Positions 1 through 10,914 of a stretch of 64,000 nucleotides of DNA are shown piece by piece. Source of the DNA: Cepaea nemoralis (Eukaryota; Mollusca; Gastropoda; Stylommatophora; Helicidae); assembly GCA_014155875.1 (NCBI GenBank), contig JACEFZ010001393.1:1-64000 (forward strand). Reading direction: 5' to 3'. The notes under the pieces were generated by a model, which worked only from the letters and a program-made list of their open reading frames with translations, ran no database searches and was not told the DNA's origin. The first letter of the stretch is position 1. Each line of letters begins with the position of its first letter. The position numbers and the translations under genes are program-made.

Positions 1-69
1 CCTCGTATCTAACGTAGTCGGTCATACATGGCAACTAAAACAACTGACATTATGCTCTTCTCTTTCCAG

Positions 70-186
70 GTGTGTCATGTCACTGACACGTCAACGCTGA
101 CAAATGTCATCCTGCGGGTGGATACCTCCGCATCCACAGACGGGAGATTCGCTTTCCCAGCAAATACATGGTATTCCCAGCATTGA
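70..186 (+). other. possible terminal exon of an upstream gene
   Basis: A pyrimidine-rich tract ending in AG at 68-69 resembles a splice acceptor and is followed by 38 open codons and a TGA at 184-186. I do not recognise the peptide. An open stretch this short is common by chance, so this is only a candidate. The rest of 1-915 shows nothing else that I can name and would be the 5' flank or 5' UTR of the receptor gene at 916. Confidence 0.15.
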
Positions 187-915
187 TGTTAATCCATTCA
201 TTGCGGACATTCTAAGGGTTATCTTCATCGTTTGCTGGTTAACAAGTGGACATATCGGAGTTAATGATTAATGTGATGCCTTGTATGATTTCCAGTAAAC
301 ATGTCCGCATTGTCATCAAGGATTACGCTTGTGTTTTCAATGCCCAGTGTCTTCACTTAAACATTAACGCTTGTATCCATACATTTTCCAGAACATTTGC
401 AATCTGTTTTAAGATGATAGTGACCAGTGTAATAAAATGTGTTTTTACTGCACAAGCGTTAGGAACCTAGAAATGTCTCTATAATTCTGTGTGACATCTT
501 CATGTATGTAAGAGAACAATGCGCTTGCATGCTTGTGTTTTCTATGTGATATTTAAGCCAGGGTGTGTGTGATATTTTTAGACCTCATGTTATATTTAAA
601 ACTCACGTGATGTCCTGGTGGATATGCCAAGGTCAGTATGTTGACACGAAATGTTTCCTGAGTGTATACTAAACACGTACACGATAATCTCTGTCTACAC
701 ATGGAGGTAATGATTCGATCTCATAAAACGTGATACAAACATTACTAAATATAAGAAGACACAATACATTACGCCAAAGAAGGCAACGTTATAGTTATAG
801 ACAATTCGGACGTCCTTGACACCACCAAATGGCATCAACGCTTTGATAAAAGTTAAAAGAGACAAGTGTACTCCCACGCTTGGCCATCTAGAAACCCTAA
901 AAGATATCCAACAAC

Positions 916-1313
916 ATGGATGAAGTCAACAACAGCTGGGCTTACGTCAACATCGACGACGAGATCCAGGCCACAACAACAGAGACCCCACAGCATTACT
1001 TCCTGCCTTGGTGGCAACAAGCGATTTTCTACACAATGTTCGTCTTTATCTTCATTGTGGCCGCCGGGGGCAACATCATTGTCGTCTGGATAGTGCTGGC
1101 CCACAAGAGGATGCGAACCGTGACCAACTACCTGCTGGTGAACCTGGCCATCACCGATGTCATGGTGTCTTTCTTCAACGTCCTTTTCCATTTTATGCTC
1201 AATTTATATCAGGACTGGTTTTTCGGATTGGAGTACTGCAAGTTTGCCTTCTTCATCGCTTCCTGTACCATCTCAGTCAGTGTGTTAACGTTCATGGCTA
1301 TCGCTATAGACAG
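916..1313 (+). CDS. tachykinin receptor-like GPCR, first coding exon
   Basis: This exon encodes the first 132 residues of a rhodopsin-class peptide GPCR, a plasma-membrane receptor expected to bind tachykinin-like neuropeptides and signal through G proteins. Residues 1-35 are an extracellular tail with an N-glycosylation sequon (N5-N6-S7). TM1 is near 36-60. The first intracellular loop and start of TM2 read AHKRMRTVTNYLLVNLA, close to the hallmark of the neurokinin receptor family. The TM3 cysteine lies in EYCKF, and the exon ends in the D of the DRY motif. The ATG has good context (ACAACATGG) and an in-frame TAA lies 15 bases upstream (898-900), so the start is well supported. The exon ends in AG|GTAAGC, a phase-2 donor that splits the DRY arginine codon. 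TM4-7 are not visible downstream, so the next exon is probably outside the window. Related peptide receptors cannot be fully excluded. Confidence 0.88.
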
Positions 1314-2379
1314 GTAAGCTGGTGATGCCTCGAGATCTTTCGTGTCTTCTTTCTTGATTGTTTTGTTATTTGGTTCTTTGTTGTGTTGTTGTTTTTTTTC
1401 CTTTTGGTTGTTTAATTGTTTGAGATTCTTTGGTTGGCTCTTTGGTTATTTGTGTGGTTTGTTGAATAGTTTGTCAGCTAGCTGGCTGATTGACTGGTTG
1501 ATTGGTTGGTTGATTTGTTGGTTGGATGGTAGTACTCCCGTAGAAGAACAGAATTCGTATCTAGCCATTAAGATGCGCAATATATCTCGGAGTGTTAAAT
1601 TAAACCGGCATATGTCAAATAACAAACATACAAACGCATCAGACCGTGATGCTGTGTCCAGTATATTCACAAACATTTAAAGAAGAAAAATTATTGGTCA
1701 GTTCCAATGTTGTACACATATTACACATAAATGTCAATTGGGGAACCCTTTGAGACCAATAAGGCAACCCATAAATGTATTGTTTGGCGCACAAGGAAAT
1801 AGAAGACAGAAGTAGAGACTAGAGGAAGCACTAGAAAACATTTCTATATAACAAAGATGCTAACATCTGAATTTTCAAAAGAGCTAACATTTTGATTTGT
1901 GCCGAGGGAGACGGGGGCGGGGGAGGGGGAGGGACAGACTGGAATCAAACCGTGGACACACACGGCGGTAATAGGAAGTGTCACTTCTTAATACTTCTCA
2001 TCATGTTTGCACTTCTTAAGTTAAAGGGATATTGAGAGCTGACAGGGGGAAATGTAGAAATGTGTCCTGGTAATGAGTCTTTCATCATTAATCAATGGAA
2101 TGATTATTTCTCCATTATTGATTCAGATGGGGTTTTCGGAATTAATGAGCCAAAGACATATTGAAAAATGTCATGACATGTCATGTTATTCTTTTCTAAA
2201 AATTGTATGCCATTTCTGAACATGGGATCTCTCCATTTCCGATTTGTGACATATTTGTAATCTTGTTCTTGGGAATTTAATGTGGTGGGTTTCCCTTGCC
2301 TTTCCACATATTCATGAGTGGTTTCGGATCAAACCCCTTGACAGCTGTTTCCGGCTGGCACCACAAGTATGAGTCGTGC
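1314..2379 (+). other. start of receptor intron; no other gene seen
   Basis: The splice donor GTAAGC is at 1314-1319. The stretch 1340-1540 is T/G-rich with repeated TTGGTTG words. A G-rich motif with four or more G-runs separated by single bases (1913-1933) could form a G-quadruplex on the sense strand. I see no coding exon here. Confidence 0.5.
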
Positions 2380-2382
2380 TGG

Positions 2383-2690
2383 GGCTTTCTCTTCCACGTC
2401 TACATGGACAACAGACTGCTCTTTCTCTTCCACCTCTCAACGAACAACATACTGCTCTGTCTCTTCCACCGCTAATCAGACAACAGACTGCTCTTTCTCT
2501 TCCACCTCTCAAAGAACAACATACTGCTCTGTCTCTTCCACCGCTAATCAGACAACAGACTGCTCTTTCTCTTCCACCTCTAAACGAACAACATACTGCT
2601 CTGTCTCTTCCACCGCTAATCAGACAACAGACTGCTCTTTCTCTTCTACCTCTAATCAGACTGCTCTTTCTCTTCCACCTCTCAATATGT
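2383..2690. repeat. 36-bp tandem repeat with 72-bp dimeric order
   Basis: Two alternating 36-bp units, one containing TCTCTTCCACCTCTCAA and the other TCTCTTCCACCGCTAATCAG, repeat as 72-bp pairs about four times. Because 36 is divisible by three, open frames appear on both strands. They are Ser/Thr/Cys-rich repeat translations with no recognisable domain and I do not call them genes. The flanking 2700-3100 holds nothing I recognise. Confidence 0.85.
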
Positions 2691-3149
2691 CCATCGACCA
2701 CTCAGACCCCACCACTCGTACTATTTTCTCAATGGAGCCCCCTCTTCCTCCCTCCTACTAGTCAAGAGCAGACTTCTGCAGGAGCCACAATGATATTTAT
2801 GTTATCATATGCAAACGGTGTGGTATGAAATACATCGGAGAAATAGACTTACGCTTGGCGAACAGATTTAGATAACATTCTTGCATTTAATAATGATGCC
2901 CATAAAAAGTGTTTACATATGTCAGTAGTGCGAATGACTGATCTTTATAATATCCAGATCATGGCTATTAAATCTGGTACGTGTCGTGTAAGATACTGCA
3001 ACACTCTCGCAAAACAAAATAAGGTTTTCAAATATAGGCTAGTTCGCCAGAAGCCTAAATGGCTAACAGTTTCATTTAATATTTGTTTAAAATGTACTTA
3101 TTTATAATTGGTTTTAAAAAACATTATGGCACACCTTCTTACTCATGTT

Positions 3150-3770
3150 GTGTGTTTCCTACAAACCACAGTTATAGCCCATGTTTGTTGTATTCCTACA
3201 ATACAAGGCTATTATTTGAATAGAGTGTGTGTCGTTGTGCAATTATCGCTGTTCAAATATTCATGTGATTTTCGTTATGTGTCCGTCTACTGTGTGACCT
3301 ATCTCTAAGCTGCCTCATGCCAATAACAGGTCAACTTCGATCGTGAGATTCCTCGCGGACAAATCGGGTTCCCGTTACTAGTGATCACTGGCTAGCCACT
3401 AGACTGGCTTTCTGGATCTTGTAACATATCACAGGCTAGCCACTAGACTGGCTTTCTGGATCTTGTAACATGTCACAGGCTATCGACTGTTTTAGTTGAA
3501 GTGTTGTATAACTGTCTTAACTCTTTAGGTCTCGTCTTGAACTCATAATTAACAGTATCTGGATCCGTGACAGCAAAGCTGCCCCTGTTTGTTGTTTGGC
3601 TACAGCATAAAGGTATAGCCCCTGTTTGTTATTTGCGCGCAATATACATTTATAGCTTTTGTTTGTTATTTTAATATACTATAAAGTTATAGCCCCATTT
3701 TTTGTAGTTTTTCTATTATGCAACGTTATATACCACTTTTGTTGTTTTCCTATAATATAAGATTATAGCG
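3150..3770. repeat. degenerate repeats around a TATAGCCCCTGTTTGTTGT core
   Basis: The phrase TATAGCCC(C/A)TGTTTGTTGT followed by a TTTCCTACAATA-like tail recurs irregularly, roughly every 50-60 bp, at about 3170, 3580, 3615, 3655, 3695 and 3735. The region 3240-3570 between the clusters is different and contains the 44-bp duplication. Confidence 0.5.
3389..3482. repeat. 44-bp direct duplication
   Basis: GCTAGCCACTAGACTGGC starts at 3391 and again at 3435 with near-identical following sequence. The beginning of a third copy is at 3479. Confidence 0.85.
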
Positions 3771-3842
3771 CCCCCCCCCCCCCCCCCCCCCGGTCTTCAA
3801 ATACCTTTGAAAGAATAAGTCTGACTGTATTTGGAAGACCGG
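3771..3842. repeat. C21 homopolymer followed by a hairpin
   Basis: A run of 21 C is followed directly by an inverted repeat, CCGGTCTTCAAATAC at 3790-3804 against GTATTTGGAAGACCGG at 3827-3842, with one bulged base and a 22-nt loop. The run length may be inexact because of homopolymer sequencing error. Confidence 0.7.
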
Positions 3843-4585
3843 CTTGGTAACTGTATCTGCTGTACTCCTGTCTTGTGTCTCGAACCATGGTCTTTACTTA
3901 CACCGTATTACTGCACATGAGGTGAAGTGACCAGTTAGCTTCCTCGGGTCTTGCCGTCCCAGGAACATTTCAGGTACTATTTTGTTGTTGTTGATATTAT
4001 GTGGACCCTTGATCTGTAGTGGTCGAGAACAAAGTGAGAACTTCAAACAACTACCCCTGACATGTAATGCACGAATACAATCAGGTCTCTAATTTTACGA
4101 AGAAAGCAATCCTTCTTCCTTTGTTGGCTGTTTTTGTTGATTATACAGGCACGTCAGTTCTCATCACGAAATCCATCGTTTTATGTTATTTTTCTTTGCT
4201 TGCCTTTTCTCTTCTTTCTATTATTTTGTATTAATTCCGTTTTCTTGCCGTTTCTTTGCTTCTCCTTTTCTAAGCTTTTGAGTTCTCGTTTGTTTACCCC
4301 ATCCCCCTTTCCACATACACACCCCCAGCCCTTGCCTTTTCTATTATATTCTTGTCTTCTCTTTCCCTTTCTTTTCTTGTGTTTTCTTGTCTTTTCTGTT
4401 ATTGGAGTCCCTCTTCAGTACCATCAGGTATGGAGTGTGGCCGACTGATATCCCTTGTCTCCCTGTAAGGAAACTCATCCCGTTGAACATGTTCTCGGAT
4501 TTAAATAGTTTCCAGCTCCAACAACAGAATAGATATATCACAGAATTGAAGTCACGTGGCCTAAAGGTTTCAGTTCTGCGTAAAC
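3843..4585. other. no recognised feature
   Basis: This is T/C-rich sequence (4160-4400 is strongly CTTTT-rich) without coding character that I can support. The short open frames here are low complexity. Confidence 0.4.
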
Positions 4586-4700
4586 GTTGACTTCCCGTCC
4601 TTGGCTTAGGGACGTCAAGTGAAAGTACCTCAAAATTCGGAGCCTAATGAGGAGAGACTGCTTAAAGAGAAATATTAACGAATCAGCCGTGTGCACATAA
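4586..4700 (+). mobile_element. SINE body fragment (tRNA-headed SINE family 1)
   Basis: GTTGACTTC(C/T)CGT-CTTGGCTT followed by GGGACGT and AAGTACCTCA aligns with the body of the better SINE copies at 10,915 and 51,865. The tRNA-like head is missing, so this is a 5'-truncated, diverged copy. Confidence 0.5.
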
Positions 4701-4879
4701 GGATTGGCGCTGTAAACATCAGATCACACTCAAAGACTGCCCAACTTAAGGCATATAAGGCAAACCTTCTGGCCTAGAGAGACGACTGTGAAGATAAATT
4801 CTACAGACCAATGAGTGAACTAACAAGACAGTGATGTTTTTACAACAGACAACATTGCAGACATACGCAAATTTAAACC

Positions 4880-5104
4880 GAAGAAGAAGAAGAAGAAGAA
4901 GAAGAAGAAGAAGAAGAAGAAGAAGAAGAAGAAGAAGAAGAAGAAGAAGAAGAAGAAGAAGAAGAAGAAGAAGAAGAAGAAGAAGAAGAAGAAGAAGAAA
5001 GAAGAAAAAGGAAGAAGAAGAAAGAAGAAAGAAGAGGGAGGAAGAAGGAACAAGAGGGAAGAAGAAGAAAGAAGACGGAATAAGAAAAAATAAGAAAGAA
5101 GAAG
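4880..5104. repeat. GAA trinucleotide microsatellite
   Basis: About 40 uninterrupted GAA units (4880-5000) are followed by impure GAA/AGG-rich sequence to 5104. It creates spurious poly-Arg/Lys and poly-Leu/Phe frames on both strands. Confidence 0.95.
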
Positions 5105-5293
5105 GAACGAACGAACGAACGAACGAACGAACGAACGAACAGACTTTATTTTCAAAGGGTAACAAATTGGGCACGCAGGCCCGTCTTACATTCGGCCCTT
5201 CCAATCACTCATCTTTCTTTCATCAACAGTGCATAGGAAAAAACATTGTCACATGACTTTTGTAAACATAAACAATGCATATTACTATGTTAT
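5105..5293 (-). mobile_element. LINE 3' end with (TTCG)n tail, VNTR-linked subfamily
   Basis: Read on the minus strand this ends with a GACGGGCCTGCGTG-like block, then CCCTTTGAAAATAAAG and a TTCG-repeat tail (seen as GAAC repeats at 5105-5140). The same 3' end appears at 9920-10,130 (-), 38,641-38,835 (+), 53,640-53,800 (+) and 59,332-59,796 (+). The last copy carries an RT C-terminal remnant, which points to a CR1/L2-type LINE. This copy passes directly into the CA-rich array at 5294. Confidence 0.7.
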
Positions 5294-6955
5294 GAGACAC
5301 ATCCACCACCCACCCACACATCCCCAATTCACTCCAACTCCCCACCCAACCACACACATAATCCACACACACATACATGCCCCCACCCATCCACCACATC
5401 CCTACACATACACATCTCCCCATCCCACACACACATCTCACCCACCACACATCCCATCCACCCACACCCCAGGCACACAATCATACCCCAACCCACACAT
5501 CCCCCACCCACACACATCCACCCACCTACACACATCCCCCCACTCACTCACATATCCTCTACACGTCCCATTACCCAAAAACAATCACTCACCCACATAT
5601 CCTCTTCCACCCACACACCTCCAACCACCCAGCCAAACACACAAACCTCGGCCACACATCCCCCACGCACACACACACATCTCCCCGTCAAATCACATAT
5701 ACTTCACCTACCCACACACAAATTCCGCACCCACCCACATAATCTCCCAACTCCCCCAGCCCACCCACAGATCCCGAACCCACCCCTACAAACATCCCCC
5801 ATCATCTCCTAACCTACACACACTCACCCACACACATATCCTCTACCCACCCACACATCCTCTACCCACCCACCCCCCAACCAAACATCCCTTAACCACA
5901 CACCAATAACCATATACACACACATCCCCACCCACGCACAATCTCCCCACCCATACACACATCCCTCACACACATCCCCACCCACCAACACATCCCCCAT
6001 TCACAAACACACACCTCCCATCCACGCACACACAACCCACACACACATCCCCAACCCATACACTCATCCCCTCACACATCCCTAGACACACGTACTTATC
6101 CCTCAACCACTAACACCCACACATCCCTCACCCACTCATCAAAACATACATCTCCTATCTACCCACCCCCACTCACACACCCCAACCACCCATCTAAACA
6201 CACATCCTCCACCCTCGCACGCATCCTTCACCCACCCGCACACCCAACCACACCCCACCCACTCACACACACATCCTTTATCCACTCCCAGCTCCCCTCC
6301 CACACAATACCACACCCACACACATCCCAAAGACACATCCCTCACGCACACACACATCTCCCCGCACATCTCCTACCCATCCACACATCCCCCAACTACA
6401 AACACCCTCACTACTCACACATACATTCTCCATCCAGCCACACACACCCCAACTCAGCCAGACATATCCCCCACCAACACACACATCCCCAAATCCACAC
6501 CCATCACGCACCCCTCCCCAACCCACTCACATCCCCACACACACATCCACCCACACATCTCCCACCCACACACACACACTCCCCACCCATCCACCCAAAC
6601 ATCCCACACCCATACACATTCCTCAACCACACACACATCCCCAAACCCACAACCACCCCTCACCTGCACACATCTCCCACCCACCACATATCCCCACCCA
6701 CACATATATCCCCCACCCATCCCATAACCCACTATCAATCATCCACCAACATATCCTCCTCCACCCACTCACAACCACCTAGCCAAACACACATCCCACC
6801 CACACACACATCTCCCCGCCAACCCATACATCCCGCACGTACCCACACACAAATCCCCCACCCACACAATCCCACCCCGCCCACCCACACATCCTGAGCC
6901 CACCCACACACATCACGAATCCACCCACACGCACATCCCCCCATCCCCCAACCTA
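5294..6955. repeat. 1.65-kb CA-rich minisatellite (VNTR)
   Basis: Degenerate units of about 12-20 bp such as CCCACACACATCCCC fill the interval. The complementary strand is TGTGGGTGGG-rich. The same kind of array, inverted, lies at 38,156-38,640 and also abuts a LINE 3' end of the 5105 type. All long frames through it are Pro/His/Thr-rich or Gly/Trp/Cys-rich artefacts. Confidence 0.9.
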
Positions 6956-7024
6956 CTATTATGATCAAACTTCCACACTTTACACAAGAAGAAGGAAGAA
7001 GGAAGATGAAGGAAGAAGAATGTT

Positions 7025-7110
7025 TAGTTTTAGTTTAGTCGACGGATCAACATCATGGCACACAAGTGTAACCCATAAGTGCTCCGTTCCACTCCTAACT
7101 CAAGCCTGAT
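7025..7110 (-). mobile_element. 3' end fragment of I/Nimbus-like LINE
   Basis: TTTAGTCGACGGATCA followed about 40 bp later by CCATAAGTGCTC matches the 3' terminus of the I-type LINE at 14,716 (TTAGTCGACAGATCA ... CCATAAGTGCTC), including the TAGT-like tail. Only the last 90 or so bases are present, as expected for severe 5' truncation. Confidence 0.6.
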
Positions 7111-7256
7111 TCCGGAAAATCTCAGCTCAGTGCACGAAATCCGTAGCACCGGTGAGGATCCTGAAATACTTTGGGTATTTGTTTAGCTTGAAATTTTGCC
7201 CGGGAAGCGGGCTACTCTTTATCGATTTCCAACTGCCAAGGGATGTTTTACGTGAG

Positions 7257-8232
7257 CAACAATACACACGGGCGTCCCATCTCACTACCCAGAGACAACA
7301 ATACACACGGGCGTCCGATCTCACTACCCAGAGACAACAATACACACGGGCGTCCCATCTCACTACCCAGAGACAACAATACACACGGGCATCCGACCTC
7401 ACTACCCAGAGACAACAATACACACGGGCATCCCATCTCACTACCCAGAGACAACAATACACACAGGCGTCCCATCTCACTACCCAGAGACAACAATACA
7501 CACGGGCATCCGATCTCACTACCCAGAGACAACAATACACACGGGCATCCGATCTCACTACCCAGAGACAACAATACACACGGGCATCCGATCTCACTAC
7601 CCAGAGACAACAGTACACACGAGCATCCGATCTCACTACCCAGAGACAACAATACACACGGGCATCCGATCTCACTACCCAGAGACAACAATACACACGG
7701 GCGTCCCATCTCACTACCCAGAGACAACAATACACACGGGCGTCCCATCTCACTACCCAGAGACAACAATACACACGGGCGTCCGATCTCACTACCCAGA
7801 GACAACAATACACACGGGCGTCCCATCTCACTACCCAGAGACAACAATACACACGGGCGTCCCATCTCACTACCCAGAGACAACAATACACACGGGCATC
7901 CGATCTCACTACCCAGAGACAACAATACACACGGGCATCCGATCTCACTACCCAGAGACAACAATACACACGGGCGTCCGATCTCACTACCCAGAGACAA
8001 CAATACACACGGGCGTCCGATCTCACTACGCAGAGACAACAATACACACGGGAGTCCGATCTCACTACCCAGAGACAACAATACACACGGGCGTCCGATC
8101 TCACTACCCAGAGACAACAATACACACGGGCGTCCGATCTCACTACCCAGAGACAACAATACACACGGGCGTCCAATCTCACTACCCAGAGACAACAATA
8201 CACACGGGCGTCCGATCTCACTACCCAGAGAC
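7257..8232. repeat. 39-bp minisatellite, 25 units
   Basis: Twenty-five head-to-tail copies of a 39-bp unit with core ACAATACACACGGGCGTCC are almost identical, apart from two common variable sites (g/a in GGGC[G/A]TCC and c/g in TCC[C/G]ATC). The period is 13 codons, so two + and two - frames stay open for more than 300 codons. Each flanking sequence puts a stop soon after the array, and nothing suggests a protein. Confidence 0.97.
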
Positions 8233-8269
8233 CTGAAGAAATTGTTTTACTAGCGTTGTGATGTTCTGT

Positions 8270-8640
8270 TGTGATAATTTGGCGTGTCCAGTGTGTGCCG
8301 CGTGGTTACACACCCGCTTCACACGCGTGATCCGGGACTGTTTCCGGATCCGGTCAGGGATATGCACTACTGACGAGCTCAAATGAGGGCGAAAGTCGAG
8401 TATAGTGCTTCCATATTGACGTGGATAGGCCTTAGGTTCATACCAGAATGCGATCGGCGTTGCCAGTAGTGGGTTGTGCTCAATATTTAAATTTCAAATC
8501 CCGAAACAACCACATAATCAATTACTAGAAGTCCACGTGAAAAAATCCCGGCCCTCATCGGGGCTTAAACTCAGAACCTCCAGCACTCGAGGCGGACACC
8601 ATACCTCGAGACCACTCATGAAAGAGGAGAAGTAAGAAAA
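8270..8640 (-). mobile_element. candidate tRNA-derived SINE
   Basis: On the minus strand, 8625 to 8553 reads TGGTCTCGAGGT followed by GGTTCTGAGTTTAAG, spaced like Pol III A and B boxes. The rest (8270-8550) is presumably its body. No second copy was found in the window and no clear TSD was found. Confidence 0.35.
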
Positions 8641-9730
8641 GGAGAAGAAGAAGGGGGAAGAGGAGGAAAAGAACGAGTAATGACATTATATGGCACATTA
8701 CAAAAGCTTCCGAAGACAGCTATTTGCATTCCGGAAATATCACCGCACGGGTGTCATTTTGGCAGTGGCTTCACTTCTCTCTAAATGTGCTCATTCTCTG
8801 TAATTTGTTCTTTTCTGTGAGCGCCGATCCCAACAGTTACACCCAGTGCCCTTAGATGTGTCTTGCAATAGCTCCGACAACTTCCGGGCTCTCACGAAAA
8901 TGCTTCTTCCGTTTCCTGAGTGGAACTTAGACACAAAAGCGGCCAAGGATGTCGACCCCAACAGCACCTTTCAGGGACTAGGCTGACTCATCCGCTCATT
9001 TGTCTGTCCTGAAATCACAGCCCAAATATTGATATATCTGTCATCCGTTGCGCCGACCACTGACATTGAGACTAGTGACACGTGACAGATAGAAGTTCAG
9101 AGAACACTGACTTCATTACCAAACACGAATAATACCAGCATCGGTACTAATCAACACTCATTCAAGTCTCAAATTTAAATTTCAGTTTTGAGAAGTTGGC
9201 TTTTGTGTCTTTGTAGAGACGTCCTATTGGACTCAGTGTATATCTGAATTAACAACGGCAGACCAGAAAGGATAGCAATTAAGCCAGGGGACGCAGATAC
9301 GGCCATTGATCTCGCAATGGTCACTTGGATGGCGGAACTAGATACTTTAAGGAGAGTATTGTGCGATCACGGAAGAAATCATCTGCCTGGTTCTGAGCTG
9401 GTGTCTGCTTTAGGCAAGGTGAAAGACAGGAACGCCTGAAGAGTCTTTAAGTCTGGCAGGACGGAGTACTCGCTAGATGCCTTAATATGAAGAGCATATA
9501 CATTAATCACTAGGGGTAAGTTCGCACAACCTCCATGGGAGGGCCAGAGGTGGAACAATCATCTGGAGATACGAGGAGCGGTAGAGAAGTTAGAGCTGCG
9601 GGGAGTTGATCCTTGGTCCCAGGAAGAGCTTAAAGTATTGGAGGATGATAATAAGGCAAAAACCACGTAGTTCACTCTTTTAATTGCATATGGAACAAAA
9701 GAAAAAGCAGCGGCTGCAGCAGGATATAAC
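8641..9730. other. no recognised feature
   Basis: No repeat family, RNA gene or coding exon could be recognised. A short open stretch around 9310-9670 (+) is not similar to anything I know. Confidence 0.4.
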
Positions 9731-9731
9731 A

Positions 9732-9881
9732 ATATGAATTGCATAGTTAGGTATATTTAGCTACTGCGAAAACGAAGAGACATACTAAACACAGACACAA
9801 TGCACCTAGATATTGTGCCTGTGTTTAGTATGTCTCTTCGTTTTCGCAGGAGCTAAATATAACTAACTGTGCAATTCATAT
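9732..9881. repeat. 150-nt near-perfect inverted repeat (70-nt arms)
   Basis: Arms at 9732-9801 and 9812-9881 are complementary except for about four mismatches and are separated by 10 nt (9802-9811). The sequence would form a long hairpin. It may be the head-to-head product of a template switch or a small foldback element. No flanking TSD is evident. Confidence 0.9.
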
Positions 9882-9919
9882 GTTGATTGCAGGTGAAAAT
9901 AAAGTTATGTGGAAGAAAT

Positions 9920-10130
9920 TCATGAACGAACGAACGAACCAACTTTACTTTCAAAGGTTCACAAGTTGGGCACGCAGGTCAGTCTGGCCCTTCAATCACT
10001 CATCTTTAATACAACAATAACCTTTTGTGCATGTTACACCCACATAGAAAACACATTGTTAAATGAATGTTGTGAACATAAAGAATGTATATTATCATGT
10101 TATGAGACAGGCAGGCAGCCAGACACACAA
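9920..10130 (-). mobile_element. LINE 3' end with (TTCG)n tail, VNTR-linked subfamily
   Basis: GAACGAACGAACGAACC, then ACTTTCAAAGG, then GGGCACGCAGGTC matches the copies at 5105 and 38,641. The sequence up to CATGTTATGAGACA is shared with both. Here the variable block that follows is short (GGCAGGCAGCCAGACACAC) instead of a long array. Confidence 0.65.
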
Positions 10131-10724
10131 CCACATGGCCACACACAAACAGCACGCATGGATAAGCACATATATACATACCAACATACGTCATTGAAAC
10201 AAATTCTCAGTTATACATCCACTCAGTAGCACACAAATACTAGCCCTGGGGAAGGTGGCAGGGGTGAAGTACGTCGACCCTCACGTCCTGCATGCTACCT
10301 AGATAAATGAGCTGCAAGGAACTGTCTGTCTCAGTCGGTGTGTTATATAGAGAAACTGATCAGTCTTTATAACTGAAGCTGAGAATCGACAATGTTGCCC
10401 TCAGAGATGCGGCGTAGAGCAGACGGGCCGTGAAGATAGGAACATCAGAAGAGTGAACGTTGAGGCTCTGGCTCGTCGGAACAGCAAAAAGAGATACATA
10501 AGCATCATGCTTGTGAATGACAGCACACATATGGTAAAGACAACAATATACATTGCACCAGGCTCCGCTGGGGTAAGATATGCACACAGGAAAGACGTCA
10601 GCGAGGCAGATCAGGAGGAAGTGGTGAACTGCTTCCAATTCAACATTGTGACATCGTCAGTGCGTACAGCAGCTGCTGCACAGTTCTTCTAGATCACTGC
10701 CTAAGCCGTAAGAGGACCATACAA
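10131..10724. other. no recognised feature, possibly decayed LINE
   Basis: There is no clear motif. A 79-codon frame at 10,453-10,692 has no recognisable domain, but its position directly upstream of an RT fragment means it could be decayed upstream sequence of the same LINE. Confidence 0.3.
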
Positions 10725-10905
10725 GACTAAATAGCTATAGGGTAATTACTTTAGACAATATATTCAGCAAGGTACCGGAGAAGATAGTTGCACCCAGACT
10801 GCAGGAGCACATAGACAGATGTCGACTGCTCTCGGGCAGACTGGGGAGCTACCGACCAGGACAAGCTGCTGACCCATGTCCGGCGGCGACTCTTACTTAT
10901 ACCTA
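10725..10905 (+). pseudogene. reverse transcriptase fragment, I-clade-like
   Basis: The frame beginning AATAGCTATAGGGTAATT encodes SYRVITLDNIFSKVPEKIV and then LGSYRPGQAAD. This aligns with the GYRIITMQNTIGKLLEKVI and LGGYRPKRE segments of the intact RT at 14,812-17,235. Only about 60 codons remain. The fragment is followed by a SINE. Confidence 0.65.
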
Positions 10906-10914
10906 TATGATGGC

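Noticed and set aside
246..470. 74-codon ORF upstream of the receptor
   Set aside because: No domain or secretion signal and ordinary for non-coding DNA of this composition.
2312..2828. Ser/Thr/Cys-rich repeat protein (mucin-like) on + strand and Arg-rich repeat on - strand
   Set aside because: Both follow from a 36-bp tandem repeat; no signal peptide, and similar open frames exist on both strands.
5223..6968. Pro/His/Thr-rich and Gly/Cys/Trp-rich ORFs
   Set aside because: CA-rich minisatellite in several frames; no start context or conserved unit.
7257..8232. CRISPR-like array
   Set aside because: The units are contiguous with no unique spacers, and the context is eukaryotic.
7127..8261. 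Four 316-369-codon ORFs on both strands
   Set aside because: Pure translations of a 39-bp tandem repeat whose length is a multiple of three; no domain and no independent coding signal.
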